NCBI GenBank assembly: GCA_965656525.1
Contig: CBFHKY010000016.1
Location: 1-64,000 of the forward strand
Origin: Pseudomaricurvus sp965656525
Lineage (GTDB): Bacteria > Pseudomonadota > Gammaproteobacteria > Pseudomonadales > Cellvibrionaceae
Direction: 5' to 3'
DNA: 64,000 bases
Shown: piece after piece, positions 16,103 through 26,563 of the stretch
Layout of the letters: the number at the start of each line of letters is the position of its first letter
How positions within the stretch are numbered: position 1 is the stretch's first letter
Notes under the pieces: generated by a model
The model's database searches: none
Told to the model about the DNA's origin: nothing
Seen by the model: the letters and a program-made list of their open reading frames with translations, nothing else
Program-made: the position numbers and the translations under genes

Positions 16103-19100
16103 ATGCCAAAAAGAACTGATATTCAAAGTATTCTGATTCTAGGAGCCGGTCCCATTGTGATCGGTCAGGCCTGTGAGTTTGATTATTCTGGGGCCCAAGC
16201 CTGTAAGGCTCTGCGAGAAGAGGGTTACCGGGTTATTCTGGTGAACTCCAATCCCGCCACTATCATGACTGACCCATCCATGGCCGATGCGACATACATT
16301 GAGCCCATTGAATGGCGTACGGTTGAGCAGATCATTGAAAAAGAGCGCCCAGACGCAGTGTTGCCAACCATGGGTGGCCAAACTGCGTTGAACTGCGCAT
16401 TGGCGCTGCACGATAACGGTGTGCTGGAAAAGTACGGCGTAGAACTGATTGGTGCGAAGCAAGAAGCCATTCACATGGCCGAGGATCGCAATCTGTTTGA
16501 TCAGGCCATGAAGCGCATTGGTCTAGAGTGTGCGCGTGCCGATATTGTGCACACCATGCAGGAGGCGCTCGAAGTTCCCAAAAAGTTTGGCTTTCCCGTC
16601 ATTATTCGCCCGTCTTTCACAATGGGCGGCTCAGGTGGTGGCATTGCTTATAATTGGGAAGAGTTCGAAGAAATCTGTGCTCGCGGGTTTGATCTGTCGC
16701 CCACCAACGAACTGTTGATCGATGAATCGCTGTTGGGTTGGAAAGAGTTTGAGATGGAGGTCGTGCGCGATAAAAACGATAACTGCATTATCGTGTGTGC
16801 AATCGAAAACTTCGACCCAATGGGTGTGCATACCGGTGACTCGATTACAGTTGCTCCAGCGCAGACCCTCACCGACAAAGAATTGCAAATCATGCGTAAC
16901 GCCTCTTTGGCGGTACTGCGTGAAATTGGTGTAGAGACCGGTGGTTCGAACGTTCAGTTTGCTATGGATCCCAAAACGGGTCGTTTGGTGGTTATTGAAA
17001 TGAACCCCCGGGTCAGCCGCTCTTCAGCGCTGGCGTCCAAGGCTACGGGCTTCCCTATTGCAAAAGTGGCGGCTAAATTGGCGATAGGTTATACCCTTGA
17101 TGAGCTGCAAAATGACATTACGGGTGGCGCTACACCAGCGTCTTTTGAGCCATCCATCGATTACGTGGTGACTAAAATTCCACGTTTTACCTTCGAGAAG
17201 TTTGGCGAGGCAGATGCTCGCTTAACCACTCAGATGAAATCGGTGGGCGAGGTTATGGCGATTGGCCGAACCTTCCAAGAGTCATTGCAAAAAGCGCTGC
17301 GCGGTTTAGAGGTTGGATCATCGGGCTTGGAATCAGTCGTGGATCTGGAATCTGATGATGCGGCGGGCAAAATACGTCGCGACTTGTCTACGCCTGGTGC
17401 AGAGCGTATATGGTATGTCGGTGATGCGTTTCGATCCGGCTTGAGTGTTCAAGATGTGTATGAGATTTCAGCCATTGACCCTTGGTTTTTGGTGCAAATT
17501 GAAGATCTTATCAAGACAGAGCGCTTGTTATCCGCCAAGCCGCTCAGTGAAATCGATAAAGACGCCATGTTCAGAATTAAGCGTAAAGGCTTTTCTGACA
17601 AACGCCTGGGTGTGCTATTTGGCGTGAGTGAAAAAACCGTTCGCAGTCACCGCAACAAATTGGGTATCCATCCCGTTTATAAGCGAGTTGATACGTGTGC
17701 GGCGGAATTCTCAACCTCCACGGCTTACATGTACTCTACATATGAAGAAGAGTGTGAGTCTGAGCCCAGTGATCGTGAGAAGATCATGGTGCTGGGCGGT
17801 GGTCCCAACCGTATCGGTCAAGGTATCGAATTCGACTACTGTTGTGTTCATGCCGCGCTAGCTTGTCGTGAATACGGTTATGAAACCATTATGGTTAACT
17901 GTAACCCTGAAACCGTCTCTACGGACTACGACACATCCGATCGTCTCTACTTCGAGCCTGTAACACTGGAAGACGTCTTGGAGATTGTGCGCAAAGAACA
18001 GCCTAAAGGTGTGATCGTACAGTTTGGCGGTCAGACGCCGCTGAAATTGGCTCGTGCGCTTGAAGCGGAAGGTGTGCCGATTATTGGTACGTCTCCAGAG
18101 GCCATTGATCGCGCTGAAGATCGAGAGCGCTTTCAGCAAATGTTGATTCGTTTGGATTTGAAACAGCCCTCTAATGCCATTGTGAGATCAGACGAAGAAG
18201 CGGTGCGTCGAGCCGTCGATGTAGGCTATCCGTTGGTGGTTCGCCCGTCATATGTGTTGGGTGGTCGCGCCATGGAAATCGTGCACAAAGAAGAAGAATT
18301 GCGCGATTACATGCGTGAAGCCGTGAAAATCTCCGACGATGCGCCAGTGCTTCTGGATCACTTTCTTAACGCTGCCATCGAGGTAGACCTTGATGCCGTG
18401 AGTGACGGTCATGACGTTGTCATTGGCGCTATCATGCAGCATATCGAGCAGTGCGGTGTTCACTCTGGTGACTCGGCTTGTTCGTTGCCGCCGTATTCTC
18501 TGCCAGCTGATGTACAAGACGCTATGCGTGAGCAAGTTCGCAAGATGGCTGTCGAGCTGGGTGTGATTGGCTTAATGAATGTACAGTTGGCGTATCAAGA
18601 CGGTGAGATCTATGTGATTGAGGTGAACCCTCGTGCATCACGTACCGTACCGTTTGTGTCCAAATGTATTGGTATTTCGTTGGCCAAAGTCGCAGCGTTG
18701 GTACAGACAGGCAAAACATTGGCAGAGCTTGGCTTTACCAAAGAGGTGGTGCCAGATTATTTCAGTGTCAAAGAAGCGGTTTTCCCGTTCAATAAGTTCC
18801 CTGCTGTTGACCCGATTCTTGGTCCTGAAATGCGCTCCACTGGTGAAGTCATGGGTGTGGGCGATACCTTCGCTGAGGCTTATTCCAAAGCTCAGATGGG
18901 GGCGGGTGATGAGATTCCAACGTCAGGCAAGGTCTTTATCAGTGTACGTGATTTTGACAAAGAGGATCTTCTGCCGGTCGCAAAAGAGTTATCCGACTTG
19001 GGGTTCAGTATTGTGGCAAGTCGCGGCACTGCAAAAGTACTGGCAGCTTGCGGTTTAGATGTTCAAGTGGTGAACAAGGTACAAGAGGGCCGGCCGCACA

Positions 19101-19324
19101 TTGTGGATATGATTAAAAACGATGAAATTTCTATTGTGATTAATACCACAGAAGGTAAGCAGGCGATCAAAGACTCTTCGTCCATTCGACGCAGTGCGGA
19201 AAATCACAGCGTTTACTACACCACGACGATAGCGGGTGCTGCTGCCGTGTGCATGGCGCTGCGGTTCGGGCAGCGCCATCAAGTTCGCAGTCTACAAGAG
19301 TTACATAGGAGGGTCGCAGGATGA
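16103..19324 (+). CDS. carB: Carbamoyl-phosphate synthase large subunit
   Basis: The 1073-residue duplicated ATP-grasp enzyme has a first half MPKRTDIQSILILGAGPIVIGQ and a second half beginning MVLGGGPNRIGQGIEFDYCCVHA. The C-terminal MGS-like allosteric domain (about 940-1073) includes SRGTAKVLAACGL and NTTEGK. It joins bicarbonate, ammonia and 2 ATP to carbamoyl phosphate. The ATG at 16103 matches other CarB proteins; the open frame extends 12 codons upstream. It overlaps greA by ATGA, suggesting coupled translation. Confidence 0.98.
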   Translation: MPKRTDIQSILILGAGPIVIGQACEFDYSGAQACKALREEGYRVILVNSNPATIMTDPSMADATYIEPIEWRTVEQIIEKERPDAVLPTMGGQTALNCALALHDNGVLEKYGVELIGAKQEAIHMAEDRNLFDQAMKRIGLECARADIVHTMQEALEVPKKFGFPVIIRPSFTMGGSGGGIAYNWEEFEEICARGFDLSPTNELLIDESLLGWKEFEMEVVRDKNDNCIIVCAIENFDPMGVHTGDSITVAPAQTLTDKELQIMRNASLAVLREIGVETGGSNVQFAMDPKTGRLVVIEMNPRVSRSSALASKATGFPIAKVAAKLAIGYTLDELQNDITGGATPASFEPSIDYVVTKIPRFTFEKFGEADARLTTQMKSVGEVMAIGRTFQESLQKALRGLEVGSSGLESVVDLESDDAAGKIRRDLSTPGAERIWYVGDAFRSGLSVQDVYEISAIDPWFLVQIEDLIKTERLLSAKPLSEIDKDAMFRIKRKGFSDKRLGVLFGVSEKTVRSHRNKLGIHPVYKRVDTCAAEFSTSTAYMYSTYEEECESEPSDREKIMVLGGGPNRIGQGIEFDYCCVHAALACREYGYETIMVNCNPETVSTDYDTSDRLYFEPVTLEDVLEIVRKEQPKGVIVQFGGQTPLKLARALEAEGVPIIGTSPEAIDRAEDRERFQQMLIRLDLKQPSNAIVRSDEEAVRRAVDVGYPLVVRPSYVLGGRAMEIVHKEEELRDYMREAVKISDDAPVLLDHFLNAAIEVDLDAVSDGHDVVIGAIMQHIEQCGVHSGDSACSLPPYSLPADVQDAMREQVRKMAVELGVIGLMNVQLAYQDGEIYVIEVNPRASRTVPFVSKCIGISLAKVAALVQTGKTLAELGFTKEVVPDYFSVKEAVFPFNKFPAVDPILGPEMRSTGEVMGVGDTFAEAYSKAQMGAGDEIPTSGKVFISVRDFDKEDLLPVAKELSDLGFSIVASRGTAKVLAACGLDVQVVNKVQEGRPHIVDMIKNDEISIVINTTEGKQAIKDSSSIRRSAENHSVYYTTTIAGAAAVCMALRFGQRHQVRSLQELHRRVAG

Positions 19325-19797
19325 CTAAAATACCGATGACCAAACAGGGCGCTGAAGCCCTGCGAGAAGAGCTTGAGCGGCTGAAAAAGGTGGATCGTCC
19401 GCGTATTGTGCAGGCGATCGCTGAGGCTCGTGAGCACGGCGACCTGAAAGAAAATGCGGAATACCATGCTGCGCGTGAGCAGCAAGGCTTTTGTGAGGGG
19501 CGTGTGCAGGAGATCGAAAGCAAGCTGTCGAACGCTCACGTCATCGATATCACTCAGATACCTCCGGGTGAGCGTGTCATCTTCGGTTCGACAGTGGTGA
19601 TCATTAACCTGGATACCGAAGAATCGGTTACTTATCAGATTGTTGGTGATGATGAAGCCGACGTGAAGAAAAATAAGATTTCTGTGAACTCTCCGATCGC
19701 TCGTGGGTTGATTGGTAAAGAGGCGGGTGATGAGGTTGTTATTCGCACTCCAGGTGGTGAAGTTGAGTACGAAGTAGGCGAAGTGAAGTATATTTAA
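19321..19797 (+). CDS. greA: Transcription elongation factor GreA
   Basis: The 158-residue protein has an N-terminal antiparallel coiled coil with PMTKQGAEALREELERLK and the tip acidic pair region HGDLKENAEYHAAREQQ. The C-terminal globular domain has VTYQIVGDDEAD and SPIARGLIGKEAGDEV. GreA stimulates cleavage of backtracked RNA in RNA polymerase. It starts inside the carB stop (ATGA), the usual carAB-greA order. Confidence 0.98.
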   Translation: MTKIPMTKQGAEALREELERLKKVDRPRIVQAIAEAREHGDLKENAEYHAAREQQGFCEGRVQEIESKLSNAHVIDITQIPPGERVIFGSTVVIINLDTEESVTYQIVGDDEADVKKNKISVNSPIARGLIGKEAGDEVVIRTPGGEVEYEVGEVKYI

Positions 19798-19868
19798 ACG
19801 CTCGTCTGGGGTGGGCTTCAGAAAAACCAATAAGTTTAAAAATATCTGACATTTTAATGACTTATGGG

Positions 19869-19897
19869 TTGACGACTCTGAAATCCATCCCTATAAT
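19869..19897 (+). promoter_or_regulatory. Strong sigma-70 promoter of the tRNA-fMet-rimP-nusA-infB operon
   Basis: TTGACG (19869-19874) and a perfect TATAAT (19892-19897) are 17 nt apart. GC-rich bases follow (CGCGTCC), like the discriminator of stringently controlled stable-RNA promoters. The tRNA begins about 41 nt after the predicted start. Confidence 0.85.
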
Positions 19898-19944
19898 TCG
19901 CGTCCTTGGTTGGGGAGATGTAGCAACTCACCAAGTTGTGTTGA

Positions 19945-20021
<77 letters not shown>

Positions 20022-20068
20022 AATTCAAGTGTCCGGCTAGCGCTTGCAAAGCGTTGGTATTGGAACTT

Positions 20069-20099
20069 ACGAAAAAGCCCCTTTATGGGGCTTTTTCGT
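20069..20099 (+). terminator. Strong hairpin between tRNA-fMet and rimP
   Basis: ACGAAAAAGCCCC and GGGGCTTTTTCGT form a perfect 13-bp stem around TTTAT. The U run is inside the stem's 3' arm, so it can act as an intrinsic terminator on either strand. It would limit read-through from the tRNA into rimP, or be a site for NusA-dependent autoregulation. Confidence 0.8.
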
Positions 20100-20212
20100 A
20101 TCTGTCGCATAGCGATGATGCTCTTAGGAGCGGTACAATGGTTGCCGAAAGGTGGCCGACGTTTGGATGGGCTTTATGCCCATTTTTTGTTTGTGGGTGG
20201 GTAGAGCAGATC

Positions 20213-20668
20213 ATGGCATCAAAGCACGATAAGTTGGTTGAATTGTTAGCCCCCGTCGTTGAGTCCATGGGTTGCACGCTCTGGGGTTTAGAATATTTCT
20301 CTCAGGGGCGCCATAGTACGCTACGATTGTTTATCGAGCACCCAGATGGTGTTGGCCTGGCTGAGTGTGAAAACGTCAGCCGCCAAGTCAGCAGCGTTAT
20401 GGACGTGGAAGATCCAATCGCCGGAGAGTACACCTTAGAGGTATCGTCTCCTGGTATAGATAGACCCTTATATACGCTAGCACAATTCGCGGATTATAAA
20501 GGGCAGCAAGTTGCTATTAAGTTGCGCTCAGCGTTCGATGGACGTCGTAAGTTTACGGGTGTTTTGAGTGGCGCTGAAGATGGTGACGTGCTGGTGGTGG
20601 TAGGTGAGGATGAATATGCATTCCCTATCGAGTCGATTGAAAAAGCAAACATTATTCCCCGTTTTTAG
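20213..20668 (+). CDS. rimP: Ribosome maturation factor RimP
   Basis: The 151-residue acidic protein starts MASKHDKLVELLAPVVESMGCTLWGLEY. The family motifs LRLFIEHPDGVGLAECENVSRQ and YTLEVSSPGIDRPLY are present (given here in part). RimP is needed for 30S subunit maturation. The open frame runs 101 codons further upstream through the tRNA and terminator, which is clearly not coding. It is followed by nusA. Confidence 0.95.
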   Translation: MASKHDKLVELLAPVVESMGCTLWGLEYFSQGRHSTLRLFIEHPDGVGLAECENVSRQVSSVMDVEDPIAGEYTLEVSSPGIDRPLYTLAQFADYKGQQVAIKLRSAFDGRRKFTGVLSGAEDGDVLVVVGEDEYAFPIESIEKANIIPRF

Positions 20669-20754
20669 GGAAGCAAAGAAACCTATGCGCTGAAAGCTGG
20701 GTATGCCGGTTTCATCGGTAGCAGAGGCGGTTTCGGGTAAACGAGGCATTACAC

Positions 20755-22260
20755 ATGGGCAAAGAAATCCTTCTGGTTGCAGATGCAGTCTCTAACGAAA
20801 AAGGTGTCGATAAAGGCATTATTTTCGAAGCCATCGAGTTGGCTCTGGCTGCCGCCACCAAAAAACGCTATGACGAAGATTCAAGCGTTGAAGTCGTTAT
20901 CGATCGTAGAACCGGTGATTACACTACGACCCGTCGCTGGGAGGTGGTCAGTGATGACACCATGGCGTTATTGGGAACTCAGTTCACCACAGAAGAAGCG
21001 CTCGAAAAAGATCCCAATTTGAAAGTGGGTGATGTCTATGCGGAAGTGGTTGAAAACGTAGAGTTCGGTCGCATTGCCGCCCAAACGGCCAAGCAAGTTA
21101 TCGTCCAAAAAGTTCGCGAAGCCGAGCGTCAGCAAATCGTAGAGCAATACCGTGATCAAACCGGTGACCTTGTTCACGGCACTGTTAAGAAAGTGACACG
21201 CGATAGTATTATTGTTGATCTGGGCAATAACGCAGAAGGCTTGCTGCCTCGTGATCAGCTCGTTGGGCGTGAGGTGTTCCGCATGGGTGATCGCGTGCGT
21301 GCACTGTTGCTCGATGTGCGCACAGAGGTTAAAGGCCCGCAACTGTTCCTGAGCCGCTCTTGCCCAGAGATGCTGGTCGAGCTATTTAAGATTGAAGTTC
21401 CAGAAATATCCGAACAAGTTATTGAGCTAAAGGCTGCGGCTCGCGACCCTGGTTCTCGAGCAAAAATTGCAGTTCACACCAATGATGGTCGTATCGATCC
21501 AGTAGGTGCCTGTGTTGGTATGCGCGGATCGCGTGTGCAGGCGGTCTCTAATGAATTGGGTGGTGAGCGAATCGACATTATTTTGTGGGACGACAATCCC
21601 GCACAATTTGTAATCAATGCAATGGCGCCAGCAGAAATTGAATCCATTGTGGTGGATGAAGACGCCAATGCAATGGATGTGGCCGTGCGCGATGATAATC
21701 TTGCGCAGGCTATTGGTCGCAGCGGCCAAAACGTTCGTCTAGCCAGTGAGTTGTCTGGCTGGGAAATTAACGTAATGAGCGTTGAAGACTGGCAGGCGAA
21801 GCAAGAAGAAGAATCCGGCAGTTACATGGAAACATTCATGGATGCGCTGGATATTGATGAAGATGTCGCGGGTGTATTGGTTGATGAAGGCTTTACCTCG
21901 TTAGAAGAGATTGCCTATGTTCCTCTGGAAGAAATGTTAGGCATTGATGGTTTCGATGAGGATATCGCTGAAGAGTTGCGTTCAAGAGCGAAAGATGCGC
22001 TTTTGACTCTGGCTTTGGCCTCTGAAGAACAACTGGAAGACTCTGAACCAGCTGAAGATCTACTGAATATGGAAGGCATGGACAAACACCTTGCTTTTCT
22101 TCTGGCCAGCCGTGGTGTTATCACCATGGATGATTTGGCTGAGCAAGCCGTAGATGACTTGCTGGATATTGAAGGCATGGATCAAGATCGCGCAGCGGCA
22201 TTAATTATGAAAGCACGCGAACCATGGTTTGCAGCTGAGCAAGAAGGCGTTGCTGAGTAA
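20755..22260 (+). CDS. nusA: Transcription termination/antitermination factor NusA
   Basis: The 501-residue protein has an N-terminal RNA-polymerase-binding domain (1-130), an S1 domain (about 135-200; GTVKKVTRDSIIVDLG), and two KH domains with PVGACVGMRGSRVQAV and AIGRSGQNVRLASELS. Two C-terminal acidic helix-hairpin repeats follow (LVDEGFTSLEEIAYV and LASRGVITMDDLAEQ). It modulates pausing, termination and antitermination. The acidic repeats place it with the long gammaproteobacterial NusA. Confidence 0.98.
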   Translation: MGKEILLVADAVSNEKGVDKGIIFEAIELALAAATKKRYDEDSSVEVVIDRRTGDYTTTRRWEVVSDDTMALLGTQFTTEEALEKDPNLKVGDVYAEVVENVEFGRIAAQTAKQVIVQKVREAERQQIVEQYRDQTGDLVHGTVKKVTRDSIIVDLGNNAEGLLPRDQLVGREVFRMGDRVRALLLDVRTEVKGPQLFLSRSCPEMLVELFKIEVPEISEQVIELKAAARDPGSRAKIAVHTNDGRIDPVGACVGMRGSRVQAVSNELGGERIDIILWDDNPAQFVINAMAPAEIESIVVDEDANAMDVAVRDDNLAQAIGRSGQNVRLASELSGWEINVMSVEDWQAKQEEESGSYMETFMDALDIDEDVAGVLVDEGFTSLEEIAYVPLEEMLGIDGFDEDIAEELRSRAKDALLTLALASEEQLEDSEPAEDLLNMEGMDKHLAFLLASRGVITMDDLAEQAVDDLLDIEGMDQDRAAALIMKAREPWFAAEQEGVAE

Positions 22261-22281
22261 TACGAGGATTGGGGATAAGAC

Positions 22282-24984
22282 ATGGCAGAAGTAACCGTTA
22301 GCGAGCTCGCTAAATCAGTAGGCACCTCAGAGGATCGCCTGCTGAAACAAATGGCTGAGGCCGGCCTCAAACACAGTTCAGAAACTGACGTTGTTTCTGA
22401 CGAGGAAAAACAAACTTTGCTGGCTTATCTGAAAACCAGTCACGGTGAGGCAGCTGAGGCGCCGAAAAAAATCACTCTGAAACGAAAAACAACCACAACC
22501 CTGAAAACGGGCAGTGGCTCTGCGCGTAAAACCGTTAATGTTGAGGTTCGTAAAAAGCGTACCTACGTCAAGCGTGATCAAGAAGAGGAAGCGACACCAC
22601 TGGTTGAAGAAGCACCTGATGTCGCAGAACCTATTGTTGAGGCAGAGGTTGCTGAGGTAGAGGCTGCTAGTGTTGAGCCACCAGTAGAAACTGTTCAGCC
22701 TGAGGAAGTTGAAGCCTCACCGGCACCTGATACTTCTGAAGTTGTTGAGGCGCCAGTGGACTCCGCTGAGCCTGCACCGACCAATAATCTGGTCGATGAC
22801 GCAGAAGAGCGTCGTATTGCTGCAATGACAGCCAGACGCAAAGCCGATGAAGAACAGCAGGCTAAGCGCAAACGCGATGCAGACGCTAAGAAGTCTGCCC
22901 CAGTGACGGAAGAGCTGTCGGATGCGGAGTTGCGTGCTGAGGCTGAGGCAAAAGCCCTAAAAGCCCAACAAGAAGAAGAAAAAGGTAAGCACGGCAAGAA
23001 GAAAGAAAAAGTTATTGTCGAAGACGATGACGAAGAAACGGTACGTAAGAAAGCCGGTAAGTCGCCGAAGAAAGCCGGTGCTAAAAAGACGAACAAGAAA
23101 GCCTTGCTTAATGAGCTGGACGACGATATTGGAAGCGAAGCTATGATGGCGCGTCGTCGCGCATCACGTCCACCTATTAAGCTCACGAACAAACACGGAT
23201 TCAAACGACCAACGAGCAAAATTGTGCACGAAGTTCAAATTCCCGAGGCGATTACAGTTGCCGAACTCGCCCAACGTATGAACGTTAAAGCCGGTGTTGT
23301 CGTCAAAACTTTGATGAAACTTGGCACCATGGCCACTATGAACCAGGTCTTAGATCAAGAGGCTGCTCAGCTAGTCGTTGAGGAGCTGGGCCACTCAGTG
23401 AAATTAATGACCGGCAATGAAGTCGAAGAGTCATTGGAAGAATTGGTAACGGCCGCGGCTGGCAATGAAGGTGAAATGCGTCCGCGAGCGCCCGTTGTTA
23501 CTGTAATGGGGCACGTTGATCACGGAAAAACGTCATTGTTGGATTATATCCGCAAGGCCAAAGTGGTCAGCGGCGAAGCGGGCGGCATCACCCAGCATAT
23601 CGGTGCTTACCGTGTACCTACCGACAAAGGCGAAATTGCTTTCTTGGATACACCAGGACACGCCGCATTTACATCAATGCGTGCCCGTGGTGCTCAGTGT
23701 ACCGATGTGGTTATCCTAGTAGTGGCGGCCGATGACGGTGTTATGCCACAAACAGAAGAAGCGATTCTCCACGCTCGTGCCGCCAATGTTCCTTTGGTTG
23801 TTGCGATCAATAAGTGTGACAAAGAGCAGGCTGATCCAGATCGTGTTAAAAACGAGTTGGCGGCTAAAGATGTTATCCCTGAAGATTGGGGCGGCGATGT
23901 GCAGTTTATCCACGTGTCGGCCCACACAGGCGAGGGTATTGACGAGCTGTTGGAAGCGGTCTCGCTGCAAGCGGAGCTGCTAGAGCTACAAGCCCCAGTG
24001 GGTATTGCGGCACGTGGTGTTGTGATTGAGTCCCGTATGGACAAAGGTCGCGGTGTCGTTGCTACCGTTCTTGTGCAAGGTGGTAACCTTAAACGTGGTG
24101 ATATCTTGCTGGCGGGTTACAGTTATGGCCGAGTTAAAGCCATGACCGATGAACGCGGTCAAGCGGTTACAGAGGCTGGCCCTTCAACTCCGGTAGAAAT
24201 TCTTGGGTTGGATGTGGCACCTGATGCCGGTGAAGAGTTCTTGGTCGTGCCCAATGAGCGTCGTGCGCGTGAAGTCGCACAGCATCGTTCCGATAAAGAT
24301 CGTCAAGATCGTCAGTTGCGCCAGCAAGCGGCTAAGCTGGAAAACATGTTTGCCAACATGGAATCTGGCGAGAAGAAAGTGCTGCCGGTGGTATTGAAAA
24401 CCGATGTTCGTGGCTCACTCGAAGCCATTCAGTCAGCGCTGATGGATCTAGGTAACGATGAAGTACAAGTGAATATCATTGTATCTGGTGTCGGTGGCAT
24501 TACTGAAAATGACATCAACTTAGCGTTAACTTCGGGCGCTATCGTGCTTGGCTTTAATGTGCGTGCCGATGGCAGCGCGCGTAAGCAGGCGGAAGCGGAA
24601 GCGGTCGAAATTCGCTACTACAGCATTATCTACCATCTGTTGGATGAAGTGAAAGCGGCCTTGTCTGGCATGCTAGACCCAGAGCGTGTGGAAGAGATCG
24701 TTGGTATTGCCGATGTGCGCGAAGTGTTCCGCTCGCCCAAGTTTGGTCAGGTGGCCGGCTGTATGGTGATCGAGGGTACGGTTTATCGCAATAAACCAAT
24801 CCGCGTACTGCGTGACAACGTTGTGATTTATGAAGGCGAGCTGGAATCTTTGCGTCGCTTTAAAGACGACGTTAACGATGTTCGCAATGGCACTGAGTGT
24901 GGTATTGGTGTGAAAGACTACGATGTAAAAGTCGGCGACCAAATCGAAGTATTCGACGTTAAAGAGGTAGCACGCGAGCTCTAA
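22282..24984 (+). CDS. infB: Translation initiation factor IF-2
   Basis: The 900-residue GTPase has an N-terminal IF2 assoc domain (MAEVTVSELAKSVG) and a long charged, repeat-poor linker to about residue 300. The G-domain carries GHVDHGKTS (G1), DTPGHAAF (G3) and NKCDK (G4), and C-terminal domains IV bind fMet-tRNA. It positions initiator tRNA on the 30S subunit. Only 21 bases separate it from nusA. Confidence 0.98.
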   Translation: MAEVTVSELAKSVGTSEDRLLKQMAEAGLKHSSETDVVSDEEKQTLLAYLKTSHGEAAEAPKKITLKRKTTTTLKTGSGSARKTVNVEVRKKRTYVKRDQEEEATPLVEEAPDVAEPIVEAEVAEVEAASVEPPVETVQPEEVEASPAPDTSEVVEAPVDSAEPAPTNNLVDDAEERRIAAMTARRKADEEQQAKRKRDADAKKSAPVTEELSDAELRAEAEAKALKAQQEEEKGKHGKKKEKVIVEDDDEETVRKKAGKSPKKAGAKKTNKKALLNELDDDIGSEAMMARRRASRPPIKLTNKHGFKRPTSKIVHEVQIPEAITVAELAQRMNVKAGVVVKTLMKLGTMATMNQVLDQEAAQLVVEELGHSVKLMTGNEVEESLEELVTAAAGNEGEMRPRAPVVTVMGHVDHGKTSLLDYIRKAKVVSGEAGGITQHIGAYRVPTDKGEIAFLDTPGHAAFTSMRARGAQCTDVVILVVAADDGVMPQTEEAILHARAANVPLVVAINKCDKEQADPDRVKNELAAKDVIPEDWGGDVQFIHVSAHTGEGIDELLEAVSLQAELLELQAPVGIAARGVVIESRMDKGRGVVATVLVQGGNLKRGDILLAGYSYGRVKAMTDERGQAVTEAGPSTPVEILGLDVAPDAGEEFLVVPNERRAREVAQHRSDKDRQDRQLRQQAAKLENMFANMESGEKKVLPVVLKTDVRGSLEAIQSALMDLGNDEVQVNIIVSGVGGITENDINLALTSGAIVLGFNVRADGSARKQAEAEAVEIRYYSIIYHLLDEVKAALSGMLDPERVEEIVGIADVREVFRSPKFGQVAGCMVIEGTVYRNKPIRVLRDNVVIYEGELESLRRFKDDVNDVRNGTECGIGVKDYDVKVGDQIEVFDVKEVAREL

Positions 24985-25018
24985 GGCTGGCGTGTTATTG
25001 CTGAGGTAAGCAGAATCC

Positions 25019-25420
25019 ATGGCTCGTGAGTTTAAGCGTACAGATCGTTTGGCGGATGCCGTTCAGCGCATTTTAGCCCAGCTGATCCAATTTGAAGTGC
25101 GTGACCCGCGTATTGGTATGGTAAATATCAATGACGTGACGGTCTCGCGTGACTTGTCTTTTGCTAAAGTCTTTGTCACTTATGTTGATCGTGTTACAGA
25201 TGAAGAGTGCGAAGAAGCCACAGCGGCATTGAACAAAGCCAGCGGCTTTTTGCGCACGCAGTTAGCAAAAGAATTAGACATTCGCGTTACCCCGCGACTT
25301 AGCTTTGTTTACGACAAAACCTCTGTGCGTGGTCAACAGTTATCACAGCTTATTGATAAGGCCGTTCGTGAAGATCAGAGTGCTAACTCTGATGATAACG
25401 ACCCGCCCACAGACACTTAG
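25019..25420 (+). CDS. rbfA: 30S ribosome-binding factor RbfA
   Basis: The 133-residue KH-like protein MAREFKRTDRLADAVQRILAQLI has the conserved VRDPRIGMVNINDVTVSRDLSFAKVFV region and TPRLSFVYD. RbfA aids maturation of the 16S rRNA 5' end. It lies 34 bases after infB and 18 bases before truB, in the conserved operon order. Confidence 0.97.
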   Translation: MAREFKRTDRLADAVQRILAQLIQFEVRDPRIGMVNINDVTVSRDLSFAKVFVTYVDRVTDEECEEATAALNKASGFLRTQLAKELDIRVTPRLSFVYDKTSVRGQQLSQLIDKAVREDQSANSDDNDPPTDT

Positions 25421-25438
25421 TTAGCTGGAGTCGTATTC

Positions 25439-26377
25439 TTGGGCAGAAAAGTGCGTGGGCGCCAGATCAGTGGTGTTTTGGTTCTGGATAAACCGACTGG
25501 TATGACATCTAATGATGCCTTACAACAGACCAAGCGTCTGTTGTATGCCGCTAAAGCTGGTCATACCGGCAGTTTGGATCCTTTAGCAACAGGTGTCTTA
25601 CCTTTGTGTTTTGGTGAGGCCACCAAGTTTTCTCAGTTTCTTTTGGATGCTGATAAAAGGTATCTGACGACTTATCAGCTGGGAGCGTTCTCAACGACCG
25701 GTGATTCCGATGGCGAGTTGCTGGATCAAGTCAGCACGGCACACATTTCACTTGCCGATATCGAGCAGGCCTTAGAGGCTTTTCGTGGCGATATTCTACA
25801 AGTGCCGCCAATGTATTCAGCGTTAAAGCACAATGGTGAGCCTCTCTATAAGCTGGCCAGACAAGGCATCGAAATTGAGCGCGAAGCACGTCCAGTAACC
25901 GTTTATAGTATCGATGTGGTAGATTTTCGTGCCGGCGAGTTCGCACAAGTGGATTTGGATGTGCATTGCAGTAAAGGCACTTATATTCGCTCCATTGCTG
26001 AAGATTTAGGCAAAGCACTCAACGTAGGTGCGCATGTGTCTAAGCTTCATCGAACACAAGCTGGCCCTTTTACAGAGGCAGATGCCATAGGGCTAGAAGC
26101 GCTGCGTGAAGAGCGTGGTGAGCAGCTGGCCGAGGTCTTGGACCATCACCTGCTTCCTGAAGATACTCCTGTACAATCCCTGCCCCAATTAAACCTCGAG
26201 ACCCATTCGGCCTATTACTTTGGTCAAGGGAACCCAGTTATGGATCAGCAGGTCTATCGTATTGGCGACGAAGGTGATATTGTTCGCGTCTTCAATGAAA
26301 TTGGTGAATTTTTAGGCGTTGGGGTTCTAGACGACGAAGGTCGAGTGGCTCCGAAGCGTTTGGTCGTGAGAGGCTAA
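25439..26377 (+). CDS. truB: tRNA pseudouridine(55) synthase TruB
   Basis: The 312-residue protein starts at TTG, with GGAG 8 nt upstream. GVLVLDKPTGMTSNDALQ and GHTGSLDPLATGVLPLCFGEATK hold the catalytic Asp. The later KGTYIRSIAEDLG box is also present, and a C-terminal PUA-like part follows. It makes pseudouridine 55 in the tRNA T-loop. Confidence 0.97.
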   Translation: MGRKVRGRQISGVLVLDKPTGMTSNDALQQTKRLLYAAKAGHTGSLDPLATGVLPLCFGEATKFSQFLLDADKRYLTTYQLGAFSTTGDSDGELLDQVSTAHISLADIEQALEAFRGDILQVPPMYSALKHNGEPLYKLARQGIEIEREARPVTVYSIDVVDFRAGEFAQVDLDVHCSKGTYIRSIAEDLGKALNVGAHVSKLHRTQAGPFTEADAIGLEALREERGEQLAEVLDHHLLPEDTPVQSLPQLNLETHSAYYFGQGNPVMDQQVYRIGDEGDIVRVFNEIGEFLGVGVLDDEGRVAPKRLVVRG

Positions 26378-26563
26378 TCACAATGTAGGCAAATCTGGTC
26401 TACAGTTGTGGTGTTAAAATACGTTCACCTAAGAATTAGCGGGTTTTCGGGTCTTTCGGAGCCGTTTATCTGTTGATGTACGATCCCTGAGGGATCTTGG
26501 CCATTCTGTAAATATGCGCGGGCTGGCTGGACTTCTAAGAGCATATTAAACGAGGAAAACATT